A stretch of 64,000 nt of DNA from Alloacidobacterium dinghuense. Lineage in GTDB: Bacteria; Acidobacteriota; Terriglobia; Terriglobales; Acidobacteriaceae. Every line of letters starts with the position of its first letter. Positions within the stretch are counted from its first letter, which is position 1. Both the position numbers and the translations under genes were made by a program. The notes beneath the pieces are model-generated. The model was not told where the DNA came from, did no database searches, and was given only the letters and a program-made list of their open reading frames with translations. Positions 19,066 through 28,338 of this stretch are shown here, one piece after another. The DNA is taken from the NCBI RefSeq assembly GCF_014274465.1, contig NZ_CP060394.1, positions 5,704,001-5,768,000 on the forward strand, written 5' to 3'.

Positions 19066-20535
19066 TCAAGGCTGCTGTGCCGACGCTTTCTGCTCCTGTT
19101 GCGACGCATCGACAGCCGGACGTTGACCCGTAGGCTTCAGCGTCTCTAGGAAGCGCACCAGCGCCGTGGTTTCCGGGGGACTCAGGTTCTTGCCGTAAGC
19201 AGGCATGTTGCCGCCCCCCTGCAGCACCTGCCGGATGAGCTGGTCTTCAGTCAGGCGCACCGCTACCTCATCGAGCGCTGGACCGCGCAGCCCGCCCGAA
19301 CCGCCGATCGAGTGACAATTGCGGCACTGCTTGGCCTGAAAGACGACCGCGCCCTGCCGTTCCAGCGGAGTCACGTCATGAACCATCTTCGGCGGTACTG
19401 GATCGCTGCTCCATGCATCCATGATCGGGCTCCATGGCGTAAACGTGCCCAGATGCGTAAAGATGCCCAACGAAACCGCGATTGTCACCAGCAACAGGAT
19501 CGCGACCGGACGCCGATGCCAGCTCTTCTCACCTTCTCCCGCTAGCAGCGGCAGCGCAAGTAGCGCGCAGATGGCGAGCACCGGAACGGTCAGTATGAAC
19601 GGTGTCTCAAGGCTCGGCGGCAGATAGGCAAGAACGGCATAAAGCCAGAGGAAGAAGAAGTCCGGCTTTGGAACCGTTTGAATGATCGTCGGGTCAGGCT
19701 GTCCACCAGGTCCTAAAGGGCCGAGGACAAAAGCGCACACCGCAACTGCCGCGAGCACGGCTGCGGAAAAGAACAGATCCTTCCACAAGGCATCGGGAAC
19801 AAACGGCACGCCATCTCTGTGGGCGAGTTCGTGATACTCCTGCAGATACGTGCTGCGCCGCACAATCCGCCCCGGCATCGGCCAGTCGTTGATGCCGAGC
19901 TTGATCACCATCCAGATATGCGTTGCGGTAAAGAGCAGCAGGATTCCGGGAATGACAAATACATGCAGCGCAAAGAACCGCGACAGCGTAGCGCCCGCAA
20001 TTATGGGACCGCCCAGCAGCAGATTCACCAGCGGGCCGCCGATCAGTGGTACGCGGCTCATGATCGATGCGCCGATGCCCAGTCCCCAGTAGGCGTCCTG
20101 ATCGAAACGCAGCACCTGGCCGGTAAAAGCCATGCCCAGCGTCATCAGCAGCATGAAGACGCCAAGAATCCAAGTCAGCTCGCGAGGAAATTTATACGCG
20201 CCGAAGGTAAACACCTGCACCATGTGGATCAGCACGACAGCGACCATGAAGTTCGATCCCCAGCCGTGCATCGCGCGCAGGAACCAGCCGAGGTAAAGGT
20301 GCTGATTCAACTCATTCAGACTGTTCCAAGCTTCAGCGCCGGAAGGCACATAGACAATGGCCAGGAGAATGCCGGTTACGACCTGCAGCATCAGCAGTGT
20401 CGTAGCAGCGCTGCCGAAGACATAGAACCAGCTCGCTGTATTCTTTGGAACCGGATGCAATGCAGCATCCTTGATCGGCCCTTCCAACTGCAGCCGCATC
20501 TCGAACCAGTTGTAGAGCTTCTTTATCCGAGACAT
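19066..20535 (-). CDS. qcrB: Cytochrome b / cytochrome c fusion subunit of a bc complex
   Basis: A 489-residue menaquinol:cytochrome c reductase subunit. Residues 1-220 are cytochrome b with haem-ligand histidines in LRAMHGWGSNFMVAVVLIHM and FFALHVFVIPGILLLFTATH; 250-380 is the C-terminal cytochrome b part with KPDFFFLWLYA at the PEWY position of the quinol site. A class I cytochrome c domain follows (CRNCHSIGG about residue 408, axial Met likely in NMPAYGKNL). The fusion delivers electrons within one chain. The first 13 bases overlap the end of the Rieske gene, indicating translational coupling. Confidence 0.92.
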   Translation of the reverse strand: MSRIKKLYNWFEMRLQLEGPIKDAALHPVPKNTASWFYVFGSAATTLLMLQVVTGILLAIVYVPSGAEAWNSLNELNQHLYLGWFLRAMHGWGSNFMVAVVLIHMVQVFTFGAYKFPRELTWILGVFMLLMTLGMAFTGQVLRFDQDAYWGLGIGASIMSRVPLIGGPLVNLLLGGPIIAGATLSRFFALHVFVIPGILLLFTATHIWMVIKLGINDWPMPGRIVRRSTYLQEYHELAHRDGVPFVPDALWKDLFFSAAVLAAVAVCAFVLGPLGPGGQPDPTIIQTVPKPDFFFLWLYAVLAYLPPSLETPFILTVPVLAICALLALPLLAGEGEKSWHRRPVAILLLVTIAVSLGIFTHLGTFTPWSPIMDAWSSDPVPPKMVHDVTPLERQGAVVFQAKQCRNCHSIGGSGGLRGPALDEVAVRLTEDQLIRQVLQGGGNMPAYGKNLSPPETTALVRFLETLKPTGQRPAVDASQQEQKASAQQP

Positions 20536-21074
20536 GGCGATTTCCCTTTCCCATCGATCACGACAAGTTTGGACTGATCCGCGAGCGTAGGCATCAGCCC
20601 CGCATTGATGTGCAGCTCACCCTTTTCAACCTTGTACTCATAGGTGAACAATCCGCGCTCCGGCGGCCCCGAAGCCCGCGCGCCATCGGCGTAATAGACG
20701 CCGCCATGGCAGGGACACATAAACAGCTCAGATTGCGGAAACCAGCGTACCGGGCATCCCAGGTGCGCGCAGTTGATGGCGAAGACCTGAAACTGATCCG
20801 TGCTGACACGCCGCACCCAGCAGGGCGTATTCGCCGTCTCGCCGTCCTGCGCGCGCTTAAATGGATTCACGAAGTCGGCGAGCCGCGTCTGCCCTTCAGG
20901 AAACTGATCCAGCTTTCCCAACGAAATCCACTGGTTGTAAGCGCTCTTCTTCTTGACCGGAGACAGCAGATACCCGATGACCGGCACAGCGATGGCCACG
21001 CCCACGATCGCGTTGAACGCAATCCCAATCCCCATCAGCAGTGATCGCCGTGTTACACCCTTTTCTTCACTCAT
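20523..21074 (-). CDS. qcrA: Rieske [2Fe-2S] subunit of the bc complex
   Basis: A 183-residue Rieske protein anchored by one N-terminal helix (residues 14-37) after a twin-arginine-like TRRSLLMG, as usual for Tat-inserted Rieske proteins. Cluster ligands are Cys102 and His104 in NCAHLGC and Cys120 and His123 in CPCHGG; Cys107 and Cys122 can form the stabilising disulphide. It lies between the dihaem cytochrome gene and the cytochrome b/c gene and overlaps the latter by 13 bases. Confidence 0.95.
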   Translation of the reverse strand: MSEEKGVTRRSLLMGIGIAFNAIVGVAIAVPVIGYLLSPVKKKSAYNQWISLGKLDQFPEGQTRLADFVNPFKRAQDGETANTPCWVRRVSTDQFQVFAINCAHLGCPVRWFPQSELFMCPCHGGVYYADGARASGPPERGLFTYEYKVEKGELHINAGLMPTLADQSKLVVIDGKGKSPCLG

Positions 21075-21096
21075 ACTCTCGTCCTCGTCTGCTGAC

Positions 21097-21813
21097 TCAC
21101 GGTTGCGATGGATACGGCTGTCCCGGCGTCTTCTGCCGCTGGCTTGCCATCCATGCCACTAGATCGGTGACATCCTGATCGCTCATGGGAGTGTTGCCCG
21201 AAGGCCCGCGCCAGTCCGGATGCCCAAGATCAGGCCGCCCGGCGATGATGATCGCGCGCAGCGACTGATCGCCGATCAGCGCCAGATAGGAGCCGTCTGT
21301 GACGGAACTTAATTTCGCGCCCTTCTGCTGTGTCCCGGTCGTATGACAGCTCGCGCAATGCGTCGCAAACACTTGCTGGCCGTGTGTAGCATCGCCCTGT
21401 TTGTTGGTCTGGTAGGGCGGAACGTCCAGGCCCTTCAGCGTATCGGGCTTATACCATTTTTCCCGAATCCCCATAACCAGTGCATTGATCTGGTCATCGG
21501 TGAGCATCCCGCCCGAACCCTGCGAGAAGGCGGGCATCAATGTTCCCTGCACGCCGTTCCCGATGGCATCGGCGATGACGCCCTCATCGGAAATCGCCTC
21601 GTATTCCGGATTGCCAAGCGGCATTGCAGCGCCATGCGTGCCATCCGCGCCATGGCAGCCAGAGCAGTTCTGCGAATAAAGCTTGTTGAAGTCCGTAACC
21701 TTATCGGGACGCAATGCCTCCGCGCCCTCGACAGGCTTGCCCGTGTGATCGCAGCCAACCGCAACCAGACTGCACAGAACGAGGATGCTGCCACAGAACC
21801 TGCGTGCGTTCAT
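21097..21813 (-). CDS. Dihaem cytochrome c lipoprotein
   Basis: A 238-residue protein with two class I cytochrome c domains, haem-binding CSGCH at about residue 50 and CASCH at about 154. The N-terminal signal ends in LVAVGC, a lipobox, so it is probably tethered to the membrane as an electron carrier between the bc complex and the caa3 oxidase. Its start codon overlaps the stop of the preceding membrane-protein gene by one base (TGATG). Possible axial methionines are in LMPAFSQGSGG and near NTPMSDQD. Confidence 0.9.
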   Translation of the reverse strand: MNARRFCGSILVLCSLVAVGCDHTGKPVEGAEALRPDKVTDFNKLYSQNCSGCHGADGTHGAAMPLGNPEYEAISDEGVIADAIGNGVQGTLMPAFSQGSGGMLTDDQINALVMGIREKWYKPDTLKGLDVPPYQTNKQGDATHGQQVFATHCASCHTTGTQQKGAKLSSVTDGSYLALIGDQSLRAIIIAGRPDLGHPDWRGPSGNTPMSDQDVTDLVAWMASQRQKTPGQPYPSQP

Positions 21814-22661
21814 CAGTGGCGATCCTCCTTATCCGAATACATACCCGATGCTTCGACTCCCATGCGCAGCACAAACGGCATCGATTGACCGGTCTTGATC
21901 TTGCCCTGCCGCACCACCACAAGTCCGGCAACCAGTCCGAACGCAACCTGCGAGACCACAAACCATGGCCAACTGATACGCGCGTCGAGCGCAGGATTGA
22001 TCACACCCAGCGATGAATGCATAACGCCGGTCCAGAGCAGCGGAGCGACAATGCCGCCCAGAACAATGGGATGGCGCGGGAACATCGGCAACATGGCTCC
22101 ATATAGAAGGCCGACAAGAACGCTTCCCAGGATATGAATGATGGTGGCGATGATCAGTGCTGACAGATGAAATGACGCGATCTCAGCCGTCGTGGGATTC
22201 GTCCAGTGCGCCACGCCCGCGCCGCCAAGCAGGTTCACCGGATACCAGATGCTGTGCTGGGTCACGAGCCCGTAAAGCATCGCTGGGAAAATCATGGCAA
22301 TGCCGCCGGCGATGCCTCCCTTAATCCCGGACAGAATCGGATAGGTCTCGACCGGAAGGTGCGCGCGGTGCTCGTCGCTGATTTCAATACGCGTAACGTG
22401 CGTTCGCGTTGAAGCAATGGTGATCTCCTCCGCTTCAACCGGAACATCTTCATGCGCCTCGTGCGGCAGCACCTGCCGGAACCAGCCGACGCAGCCGGAA
22501 ATCAACAGCACTGCGCCAAGAATACTGACGTAGCCGCTTGTCACTACCCCGGCGAGGATTAGCGTAGCGCCAAAGGCGAGCACAATAGGCCACGCAGTCG
22601 GCGCAGGCAGGTGGATCGCTCCACCATGTTGGCTTGAATGATTTGTCTCGTGCGTTTCCAT
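21813..22661 (-). CDS. Membrane protein with cytochrome oxidase subunit IV-like N-terminus
   Basis: A 282-residue protein starting at METHETNHSSQHGG; a longer open frame upstream runs into the ctaE coding region and is unlikely. Residues 20-60 form a two-helix unit (PIVLAFGATLILAGVVTSGY, GWFRQVLPHEAHEDVPVE) resembling small oxidase subunit IV/CtaF proteins. Residues 110-260 add about five helices (LSGIKGGIAGGIAMIFPAML, HILGSVLVGLLYGAMLPM). It sits between ctaE and the dihaem cytochrome gene, which implies an accessory subunit of the oxidase or supercomplex. The C-terminal module is not one I recognise. Confidence 0.75.
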   Translation of the reverse strand: METHETNHSSQHGGAIHLPAPTAWPIVLAFGATLILAGVVTSGYVSILGAVLLISGCVGWFRQVLPHEAHEDVPVEAEEITIASTRTHVTRIEISDEHRAHLPVETYPILSGIKGGIAGGIAMIFPAMLYGLVTQHSIWYPVNLLGGAGVAHWTNPTTAEIASFHLSALIIATIIHILGSVLVGLLYGAMLPMFPRHPIVLGGIVAPLLWTGVMHSSLGVINPALDARISWPWFVVSQVAFGLVAGLVVVRQGKIKTGQSMPFVLRMGVEASGMYSDKEDRH

Positions 22662-22671
22662 GTGTGTCTCT

Positions 22672-23268
22672 CTAACGACCAAGGATGTAGACCACGGTGA
22701 AAACAACGATCCAGACGGCGTCGACAAAGTGCCAGTACAAAGCCAGAACCTGAATACGTTCGGCATGCTCTTCGCGCACATGCCCGGTGATCGTGAATAA
22801 AAGCACGACCATCAGCATGCAAAGGCCGATAATCACGTGCGAGGCGTGCAACCCCACCAGCGAATAGAATGTCGTGCCGAAGAGATTCGTGCTGATCGTC
22901 AAACCGTCTTCGTAAATCAGCTTGTGCCATTCCACGCCCGTTCCAACCAGGAAGATCGCGCCAAGAATAAACGTTACCGCCCACCACAACCCGAAGTTCT
23001 TAACCTGGTTTCGCTCGATCGCGCGCTCTGCCAGCCAGATGGTCAGGCTGCTTGAGAGCAGGCAGATCGAGTTGAAGATTGGAACCTCCAGCACTTGCTG
23101 CGGCGTCGGCCCGTAGAGGCTTTTGCCGATGTTGTAGACATAGGCCACCACGAAAATCGTGAAGATGGCCGACTCGGCAATAATGAGGCAGAACATCGCG
23201 ACGCGCCCTTTGGAAGGCTGCACCCACGGCTGTTCCATTTCAGCTTGTGTCACTGCTACAGTGCTCAT
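22672..23268 (-). CDS. ctaE: Cytochrome c oxidase subunit III
   Basis: A 198-residue five-helix subunit III of a haem-copper oxidase. Diagnostic stretches are RVAMFCLIIAESAIFTIFVV, the helix with FNSICLLSSSLTIWLAERAI, TTFYSLVGLHASHVIIGLCM and the C-terminal VLALYWHFVDAVWIVVFTVV. It is the short five-helix form found in caa3-type oxidases. Twelve bases separate it from ctaD upstream and eleven from the subunit-IV-like gene downstream, so the group is an operon. Confidence 0.95.
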   Translation of the reverse strand: MSTVAVTQAEMEQPWVQPSKGRVAMFCLIIAESAIFTIFVVAYVYNIGKSLYGPTPQQVLEVPIFNSICLLSSSLTIWLAERAIERNQVKNFGLWWAVTFILGAIFLVGTGVEWHKLIYEDGLTISTNLFGTTFYSLVGLHASHVIIGLCMLMVVLLFTITGHVREEHAERIQVLALYWHFVDAVWIVVFTVVYILGR

Positions 23269-23280
23269 CTGGTCAAAGCC

Positions 23281-24972
23281 TCACTCATAGTGCCAATCCG
23301 GATCGTCCGGATGCTTCAAATCCCACAATGGACGGCGGCTTGTTACCACCGGATCGGTCGCAAAGTTGTAAACCGGCGGCGGCGATGGCGTAGACCACTC
23401 CAGCGTCCACGCATCCCACGGATCATTCCCTGCAATCTTGCCCTTGAAATAGGACGAAATAAGATTCCACGCGAAGATCAGAACCGCAATTGCCTGAATG
23501 ATTCCGCCAATAGAGACGATCATGTTCAGCGTTCCCCATCCGCGGTCCGCCTCATACGTGTAGATCGATCGAGGCATCCCCAGAATTCCAGGAATGTGCA
23601 TGACATCAAAGGTGATATGGAAACCAATCACGAAGAGCCAGAAATGCCACTTGCCCAGCTTCTCGCTGAGCATGCGTCCTGTGACCTTGGGATACCAGTA
23701 ATAGATCCCACCAAAAATACAGAAGGCGATAGCACCCACCAAAATATAGTGAAAATGCGCGATCACAAAGTAGGAGTTGTGCAGCTGCCAGTTCCAAGGC
23801 GCTATGGACAATATGATGCCGGTGAGGCCCGCAAGCAGGAACTGGATAACGAAAGCCGTGCAGAAAAGCATAGGCGTGGCAAAGCGGATCTTGCCGCCCC
23901 ACATGGTTGCCAGCCAGTTGAAAATTTTGATCGCTGTCGGGATGCCCACCAATTCGGTTGAGAGTACAAAGAAGGCATTGCCCACCGAGGTCATCCCTAT
24001 GGTGAACATGTGGTGGGCCCAGACGCCCAGGCTTACAAAAGCGATTGCGACCGAAGACGCGACCACGGCCGGGTATCCGAACATCGCTTTACGCGAGAAC
24101 ACGGGAATCACTTCATTCGCAATCGCAAAGGCAGGCAGCACGAGCACGTAGACTTCCGGGTGCCCGAAGATCCAGAAGAAATGCGCCCAGATCATAGCCG
24201 ATCCTCCCGCCTGCGTGTCGAAGAAATGTCCTCCGAGATAGCGGTCGATCAGCAGCATGACTTGCGCAGCGGTCAGCGGCGTAATCGTTATAAGAGCCAG
24301 GCCTGAGGCCACTGTCATCACCCAGACAAGGAGCGGCAGCCGCATCAGTGTCATGCCTTTGCAACGCATGCAGAAGGCTGTAGAAATCACATTGATGGAA
24401 GCGCCGATGGTGCCGAAGCCAGTGACGATCAGCGAGAGCGCCCAGTAATCAGGGGCGTGACCGGGTGAAAACGCGCGCTCCGTGAGAGGCGCATAGGCCC
24501 ACCACATCACATCTGGAGCATTGCCCGCTCCATAAAGTCCACCTCCACCGATAAAGCTGTAATAAAGCAGTATCCCGCCGAAAAATGTCAGCCAAAAGCT
24601 GAGGGCATTCAGGCGGGGAAACGCCATATCGCGCGCGCCGATCATCAGAGGAATCAGGTAATTCGCGAAACCGAAGATATAGGTCATGCCGAATAGAAAC
24701 ACCATCGTGGTCCCGTGCATCGTGAAGATGCGGTTGAAGACCTGTGGCGAGAGAAAGTGCATGTTGGGCTGAATGAGCTGAATCCGGATAGCGATCGCCT
24801 CTGCCCCGCCCACGAGCAGAAAGAAGATCGCATACACAATGTAGAGAATGCCCAGCTTCTTGTGATCGACCGTGGTCACCCAGCTATTCAGCCACTCAAG
24901 GACGGCGGCCTGTGACCAGCGCCGGGAAGGCGCTTCCACTGCGCCAGGAATCGGATAGGTTGAATCTGCCAT
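23281..24972 (-). CDS. ctaD: Cytochrome c oxidase subunit I
   Basis: The 563-residue catalytic subunit of an A-type haem-copper oxidase, with 12 helices. It shows the low-spin haem ligand region FTMHGTTMVFLFGMTYIFGF, the CuB/His-Tyr crosslink motif FGHPEVYVLVLPAF, the CuB histidine pair in GVWAHHMFTIGM, and the final haem ligands in FVIAHFHYILVGAI. The Glu of HPEV is the D-channel-less type seen in many caa3 enzymes only if a Tyr-Ser replaces it; this was not resolved by eye. It reduces O2 to water and pumps protons. Confidence 0.96.
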   Translation of the reverse strand: MADSTYPIPGAVEAPSRRWSQAAVLEWLNSWVTTVDHKKLGILYIVYAIFFLLVGGAEAIAIRIQLIQPNMHFLSPQVFNRIFTMHGTTMVFLFGMTYIFGFANYLIPLMIGARDMAFPRLNALSFWLTFFGGILLYYSFIGGGGLYGAGNAPDVMWWAYAPLTERAFSPGHAPDYWALSLIVTGFGTIGASINVISTAFCMRCKGMTLMRLPLLVWVMTVASGLALITITPLTAAQVMLLIDRYLGGHFFDTQAGGSAMIWAHFFWIFGHPEVYVLVLPAFAIANEVIPVFSRKAMFGYPAVVASSVAIAFVSLGVWAHHMFTIGMTSVGNAFFVLSTELVGIPTAIKIFNWLATMWGGKIRFATPMLFCTAFVIQFLLAGLTGIILSIAPWNWQLHNSYFVIAHFHYILVGAIAFCIFGGIYYWYPKVTGRMLSEKLGKWHFWLFVIGFHITFDVMHIPGILGMPRSIYTYEADRGWGTLNMIVSIGGIIQAIAVLIFAWNLISSYFKGKIAGNDPWDAWTLEWSTPSPPPVYNFATDPVVTSRRPLWDLKHPDDPDWHYE

Positions 24973-24996
24973 AAATCCCTTGTGCTCCTGCGAAAT

Positions 24997-26046
24997 TCAG
25001 CGAAGAGTTGCCAAATACGCCGTTATCTGGTCGAGTTGCTGGTCGTTTAACTGCATTGCGGGCATCAGCGCCCCCTCCTTAAAGGTGTCGGGGTGTCTGA
25101 TCCACTCGCGCAGATTCTCCTTGGTATTTGCCATCGCGCCGGAAGCCAGAGTGTCGCGGCTCATCAGGTGCGTCAGGTCCGGCCCGAAGCGGCCAGTCGC
25201 CGCAGTTCCCTTGATTGTGTGGCAGTTCATGCAGGCCTGCGTTTCGAACACATGCCGTCCCACTGCCACGCTGTCATCAGCCACAGCAGGCTGCTGCTGG
25301 TTCTTCACCCAGGCGGCGAACTGATCCGGCGTATCGACATACACGCGCAGCAGCATCTTCGCGTGCTGCACGCCACAGAACTGCGCGCACTGTCCCACGT
25401 ACATACCGGGATGCAGCGGATCTACCCACAATTCGTTCACGTTGTTCGGAAGCAGATCAGTCTTGCCCGCTAGCTGTGGCACCCAGAAACTGTGGATCAC
25501 GTCTGCGGAGAGAAGCTTCAAAAACGTTGGCGTAGGCGATTGTTGGTTGCTCAGCGGCACATGCAGTTCATTCACCGCGTGAATCCCGAGGTTTGGATAA
25601 TTGAACTCCCACCAGAATTGATGACCCACCACCGTTACATCCAGAGCGGCTTTCGGCTTCGGAGCATCCTGAATGGCAAAGATCATGCGCGCCGTCGTCA
25701 GGAAGAGAACTACCACGATCAGCACAGGAATGACCGTCCATGCCAGCTCCACCTGCGTTGACCCATAGATCTGCGCCGGCTCGGTCGTGTCATCTTCGCC
25801 GCGTTGCCGGAAGCGAAAGACCACGAAGGCAAGCAGGCCGCCGACAGTGACAAAAATAGCGCCGGTTATGGTGAGGACAAAGAGGGAGAGATGGTAGATC
25901 TCGTCAGCAGGCGTGGAAGAGGGCGCGAAAATGCTGGGAGTTGCCTGTGGGCCTTCTGCAAAGGCTGCTCCACAAATCAGGAATGCAAATAGCAGCCACC
26001 AGCTCTTTGCACGGAACAAAACGTACTGCACACTCTTTTCGAGCAT
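24997..26046 (-). CDS. ctaC: Cytochrome c oxidase subunit II with fused cytochrome c (caa3 type)
   Basis: A 349-residue subunit II. A signal peptide (LLFAFLICGAAFA) precedes two helices, then the cupredoxin domain with CuA ligands His in DVIHSFWVPQL and CAQFCGVQHAKM. The last 100 residues are a cytochrome c domain with ACMNCHTIKG at about residue 264 and a probable Met ligand in ALMPAMQL. This fusion defines a caa3 oxidase that takes electrons from small cytochromes. It is the first gene of the eight-gene respiratory cluster, and the promoter should be in the 262 bases upstream, where no other gene was found. Confidence 0.95.
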   Translation of the reverse strand: MLEKSVQYVLFRAKSWWLLFAFLICGAAFAEGPQATPSIFAPSSTPADEIYHLSLFVLTITGAIFVTVGGLLAFVVFRFRQRGEDDTTEPAQIYGSTQVELAWTVIPVLIVVVLFLTTARMIFAIQDAPKPKAALDVTVVGHQFWWEFNYPNLGIHAVNELHVPLSNQQSPTPTFLKLLSADVIHSFWVPQLAGKTDLLPNNVNELWVDPLHPGMYVGQCAQFCGVQHAKMLLRVYVDTPDQFAAWVKNQQQPAVADDSVAVGRHVFETQACMNCHTIKGTAATGRFGPDLTHLMSRDTLASGAMANTKENLREWIRHPDTFKEGALMPAMQLNDQQLDQITAYLATLR

Positions 26047-26308
26047 CGATCCAGACTTCCTTCACCGCGCCAGGACGGAATTTAGGCAAACACAGCGAAT
26101 GACAAAGCTGAAACTTTCGGATGCACCAGAAGCGAGATTCTAGCACAGGACGCAAAACACTAAACAAATGCGTACAACTGAACGAAACTGGGGCCGCTAC
26201 AAGCAGTTTTGCAACAGCAGAGGAACTTGATGTCCCTATGTTAGCAGCAGTTGCGGGCGAGTGCAGTCCCTCAAAGGAGGTATTGTCGAAAAACATCTTC
26301 GATCGTTT

Positions 26309-27412
26309 CTACGCCCTCGACAAAACCCGCCGCGCCGTTTCTACAAGCGGAGACAGATCAAGCCCGTCCGCATAGCCTTTGAGAATGGCGCTCCGCAGCA
26401 ACGGAGTTTTCATAGCACGAAATCCGCGCTGGGGATTGGCGTAAAAAGAACCCGCAATCCGTTCGGCGATCTGAAGATTCTTTCGCAGACTTGCCGTGAG
26501 CTGAACAAAGGTCTCTTTCGCAGCTGCATTTCTTTCAAGCTCGGCAACAATTGCAGCAGCCGCAGCCTGCCCGCTGACCACCGCTCCATAGATTCCCTCG
26601 CCGGTAAGAAGATCGACAAAGCCGCCCGCATCGCCGATTAAAAAGACGCGGTTTTTCTCTACGCGGTGCTGCGCCGCCCCGAATCCCGCATGTTGCCCCA
26701 CGAAGTTCTCTGCCTTCGCGTCATTTCCAAAACGCTGCGCAATGTAGGCAGACAAGCGGCTGCGGTTGAGTTTTTCATCCTTATCCATGCTGTAGAGGCC
26801 GACATTGATGTGATCGCGTTTCGGAAAGACCCACCCATAGCCTGCCAGGACCGGCGCAAAGTCGAAGACGAGATCCTCTTTGTGACTATCTCGCTTTACA
26901 TTTGCTTCAATCGCAAATGCAGTGCGAAACCACCCGGCATCGCTGGTCATACGCCGAACCTGGCTGTTGACGCCATCCGCGCCCACCAGAAACCGCCCCC
27001 GTATCACTTCGTCCTGCGTCGTGACGGCAACCACATTGCCTTCTTCATCGATCTTGTCAATCCCGCGAACACGCTGGGAGACCGCGCCCGCTTCGATGGT
27101 CTTCGCCACGCAAAAGGCGTCCAACTCAGACCGCTCGGTCATCACGCAGATCGACTTCTTCTTTCTCACCGGAATGCGTGACGAATCCCGCTCCTCAAGC
27201 ACCATCCGCTCAATCGTCTGCCGCACCACCGGTGCAACCGAGTAGCGCAGCGCGCGCACCGTCTTCATCGTCAGGCCGCCCGCGCACGCCTTCATGCGTG
27301 GAAATTCGGCCTTATCCAGAAGCAGCACGGACTTGCCGGCGGCAGCCAGATCATAGGCACACGCACAACCCGCCGGCCCGGCGCCAACTACGATTGCGTC
27401 CCAAACTTTCAT
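26309..27412 (-). CDS. FAD-dependent oxidoreductase, geranylgeranyl reductase family
   Basis: A 367-residue flavoprotein. The N-terminal dinucleotide-binding motif is VVGAGPAGCACAYDLAAAG, the conserved CAGGLTMKTV follows, GRFLVGADGVNSQVRR is the second FAD motif, and VFLIGDAGGFVDLLTGEGIY is the third, as in geranylgeranyl reductase and digeranylgeranylglycerophospholipid reductase. Such enzymes saturate isoprenoid double bonds, for example in menaquinone side chains or lipids. The menaquinone-linked respiratory cluster next to it makes quinone side-chain reduction plausible, but the substrate is not shown. It lies 12 bases downstream of the GntR gene on the same strand. Confidence 0.85.
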   Translation of the reverse strand: MKVWDAIVVGAGPAGCACAYDLAAAGKSVLLLDKAEFPRMKACAGGLTMKTVRALRYSVAPVVRQTIERMVLEERDSSRIPVRKKKSICVMTERSELDAFCVAKTIEAGAVSQRVRGIDKIDEEGNVVAVTTQDEVIRGRFLVGADGVNSQVRRMTSDAGWFRTAFAIEANVKRDSHKEDLVFDFAPVLAGYGWVFPKRDHINVGLYSMDKDEKLNRSRLSAYIAQRFGNDAKAENFVGQHAGFGAAQHRVEKNRVFLIGDAGGFVDLLTGEGIYGAVVSGQAAAAAIVAELERNAAAKETFVQLTASLRKNLQIAERIAGSFYANPQRGFRAMKTPLLRSAILKGYADGLDLSPLVETARRVLSRA

Positions 27413-27424
27413 CTGAATTTGAGT

Positions 27425-28207
27425 CTATTCGATTGCTGTCATCGGAACGCGAATTGACGCGCGATAACGGTCCGACCGGTAGCGTGAGCACGCCGCTTCT
27501 ACGGGCGTTTCCTGCGTCGTCATGATCACGCGCATAATTGAGAGCACACTCGACTTCCGCGGAATCGTCAACAACTCCGACTCTTCTTTCGTCGCTAGTA
27601 GAGCTTCGATGATTTCGTCTGCATACCCCACGCGCACGCCGTAGCGCTCGCGCAGAGTCTGGTACAGCGAGTGCTTGGCAAAATCAATCCGATCCAACCC
27701 GGGAAATTGCTTCAGCGGAATATGCGAATCCTCAATTGCCATCGGAATCCCATCCGCCAGGCGAAGCCGGCGCAGATGCACAACCTTATCGCTGGCATCG
27801 AGTTTCAGCCGCTGCGCCAGGTCCTCATCCGGCGTCCGCACTGTCTGCTCCAGCAGCTTCGAACTAGGCTTCATGCCGCGCTGCCGCATCTCCTCGGTAA
27901 AGCCCTGCAGGTGCATGATGTTTTTTTCAAGTTTTGGACGAGTTACAAATGTGCCGCGCCCTTTTTCGCTGAAAGCATAGCCGCTCGTCTTCAACCCATG
28001 AAGCGCCTGCCGCGCCGTCATGCGGCTCACCTGGTAGTACCGCGACAACTCCTCTTCCGAGGCCAGAGGATCGCCTTCGGAAAGCTCTCCCGACTGAATC
28101 TTCTCCATCAGAGCGCGCTGAATCTGGAAGTAAAGGGGAATAAATCCGTTCTTGTCTAACGGATGGAACGTGGACTCGTTGGTTGTGCGGCTCTTAGGCA
28201 CCTTCAC
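27425..28207 (-). CDS. GntR-family regulator with UTRA domain (HutC/NagR type)
   Basis: A 260-residue transcription factor. Residues 20-90 are the winged helix (PLYFQIQRALMEKIQSGELS and YYQVSRMTARQALHGLKTSG), and 110-250 the UTRA effector domain (LRRLRLADGIPMAIEDSHIP, IMRVIMTTQETPVEAA). NagR/YvoA relatives bind amino-sugar phosphates and regulate GlcNAc catabolism. It is divergent from nanE with a 131-base gap and lies near the SIS-domain gene, so it probably controls these. Two similar TTGTnnATACAG sites in this neighbourhood are candidate operators. Confidence 0.92.
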   Translation of the reverse strand: MKVPKSRTTNESTFHPLDKNGFIPLYFQIQRALMEKIQSGELSEGDPLASEEELSRYYQVSRMTARQALHGLKTSGYAFSEKGRGTFVTRPKLEKNIMHLQGFTEEMRQRGMKPSSKLLEQTVRTPDEDLAQRLKLDASDKVVHLRRLRLADGIPMAIEDSHIPLKQFPGLDRIDFAKHSLYQTLRERYGVRVGYADEIIEALLATKEESELLTIPRKSSVLSIMRVIMTTQETPVEAACSRYRSDRYRASIRVPMTAIE

Positions 28208-28338
28208 TCCTCAGATCTTGCAACTACTACAATCTCAAACCTACAACAGCTTAAGAATCTGTATAACGATTACCCGATGCGTCTTCGACCGATCACATCA
28301 CTCTGGTTTAACATGCTGCCAAAACCTGGCAGATCTAT

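Noticed and set aside
25904-26375. Frames on both strands over the start of ctaC and its upstream region
   Set aside because: They overlap the ctaC coding region in other phases and show no domain.
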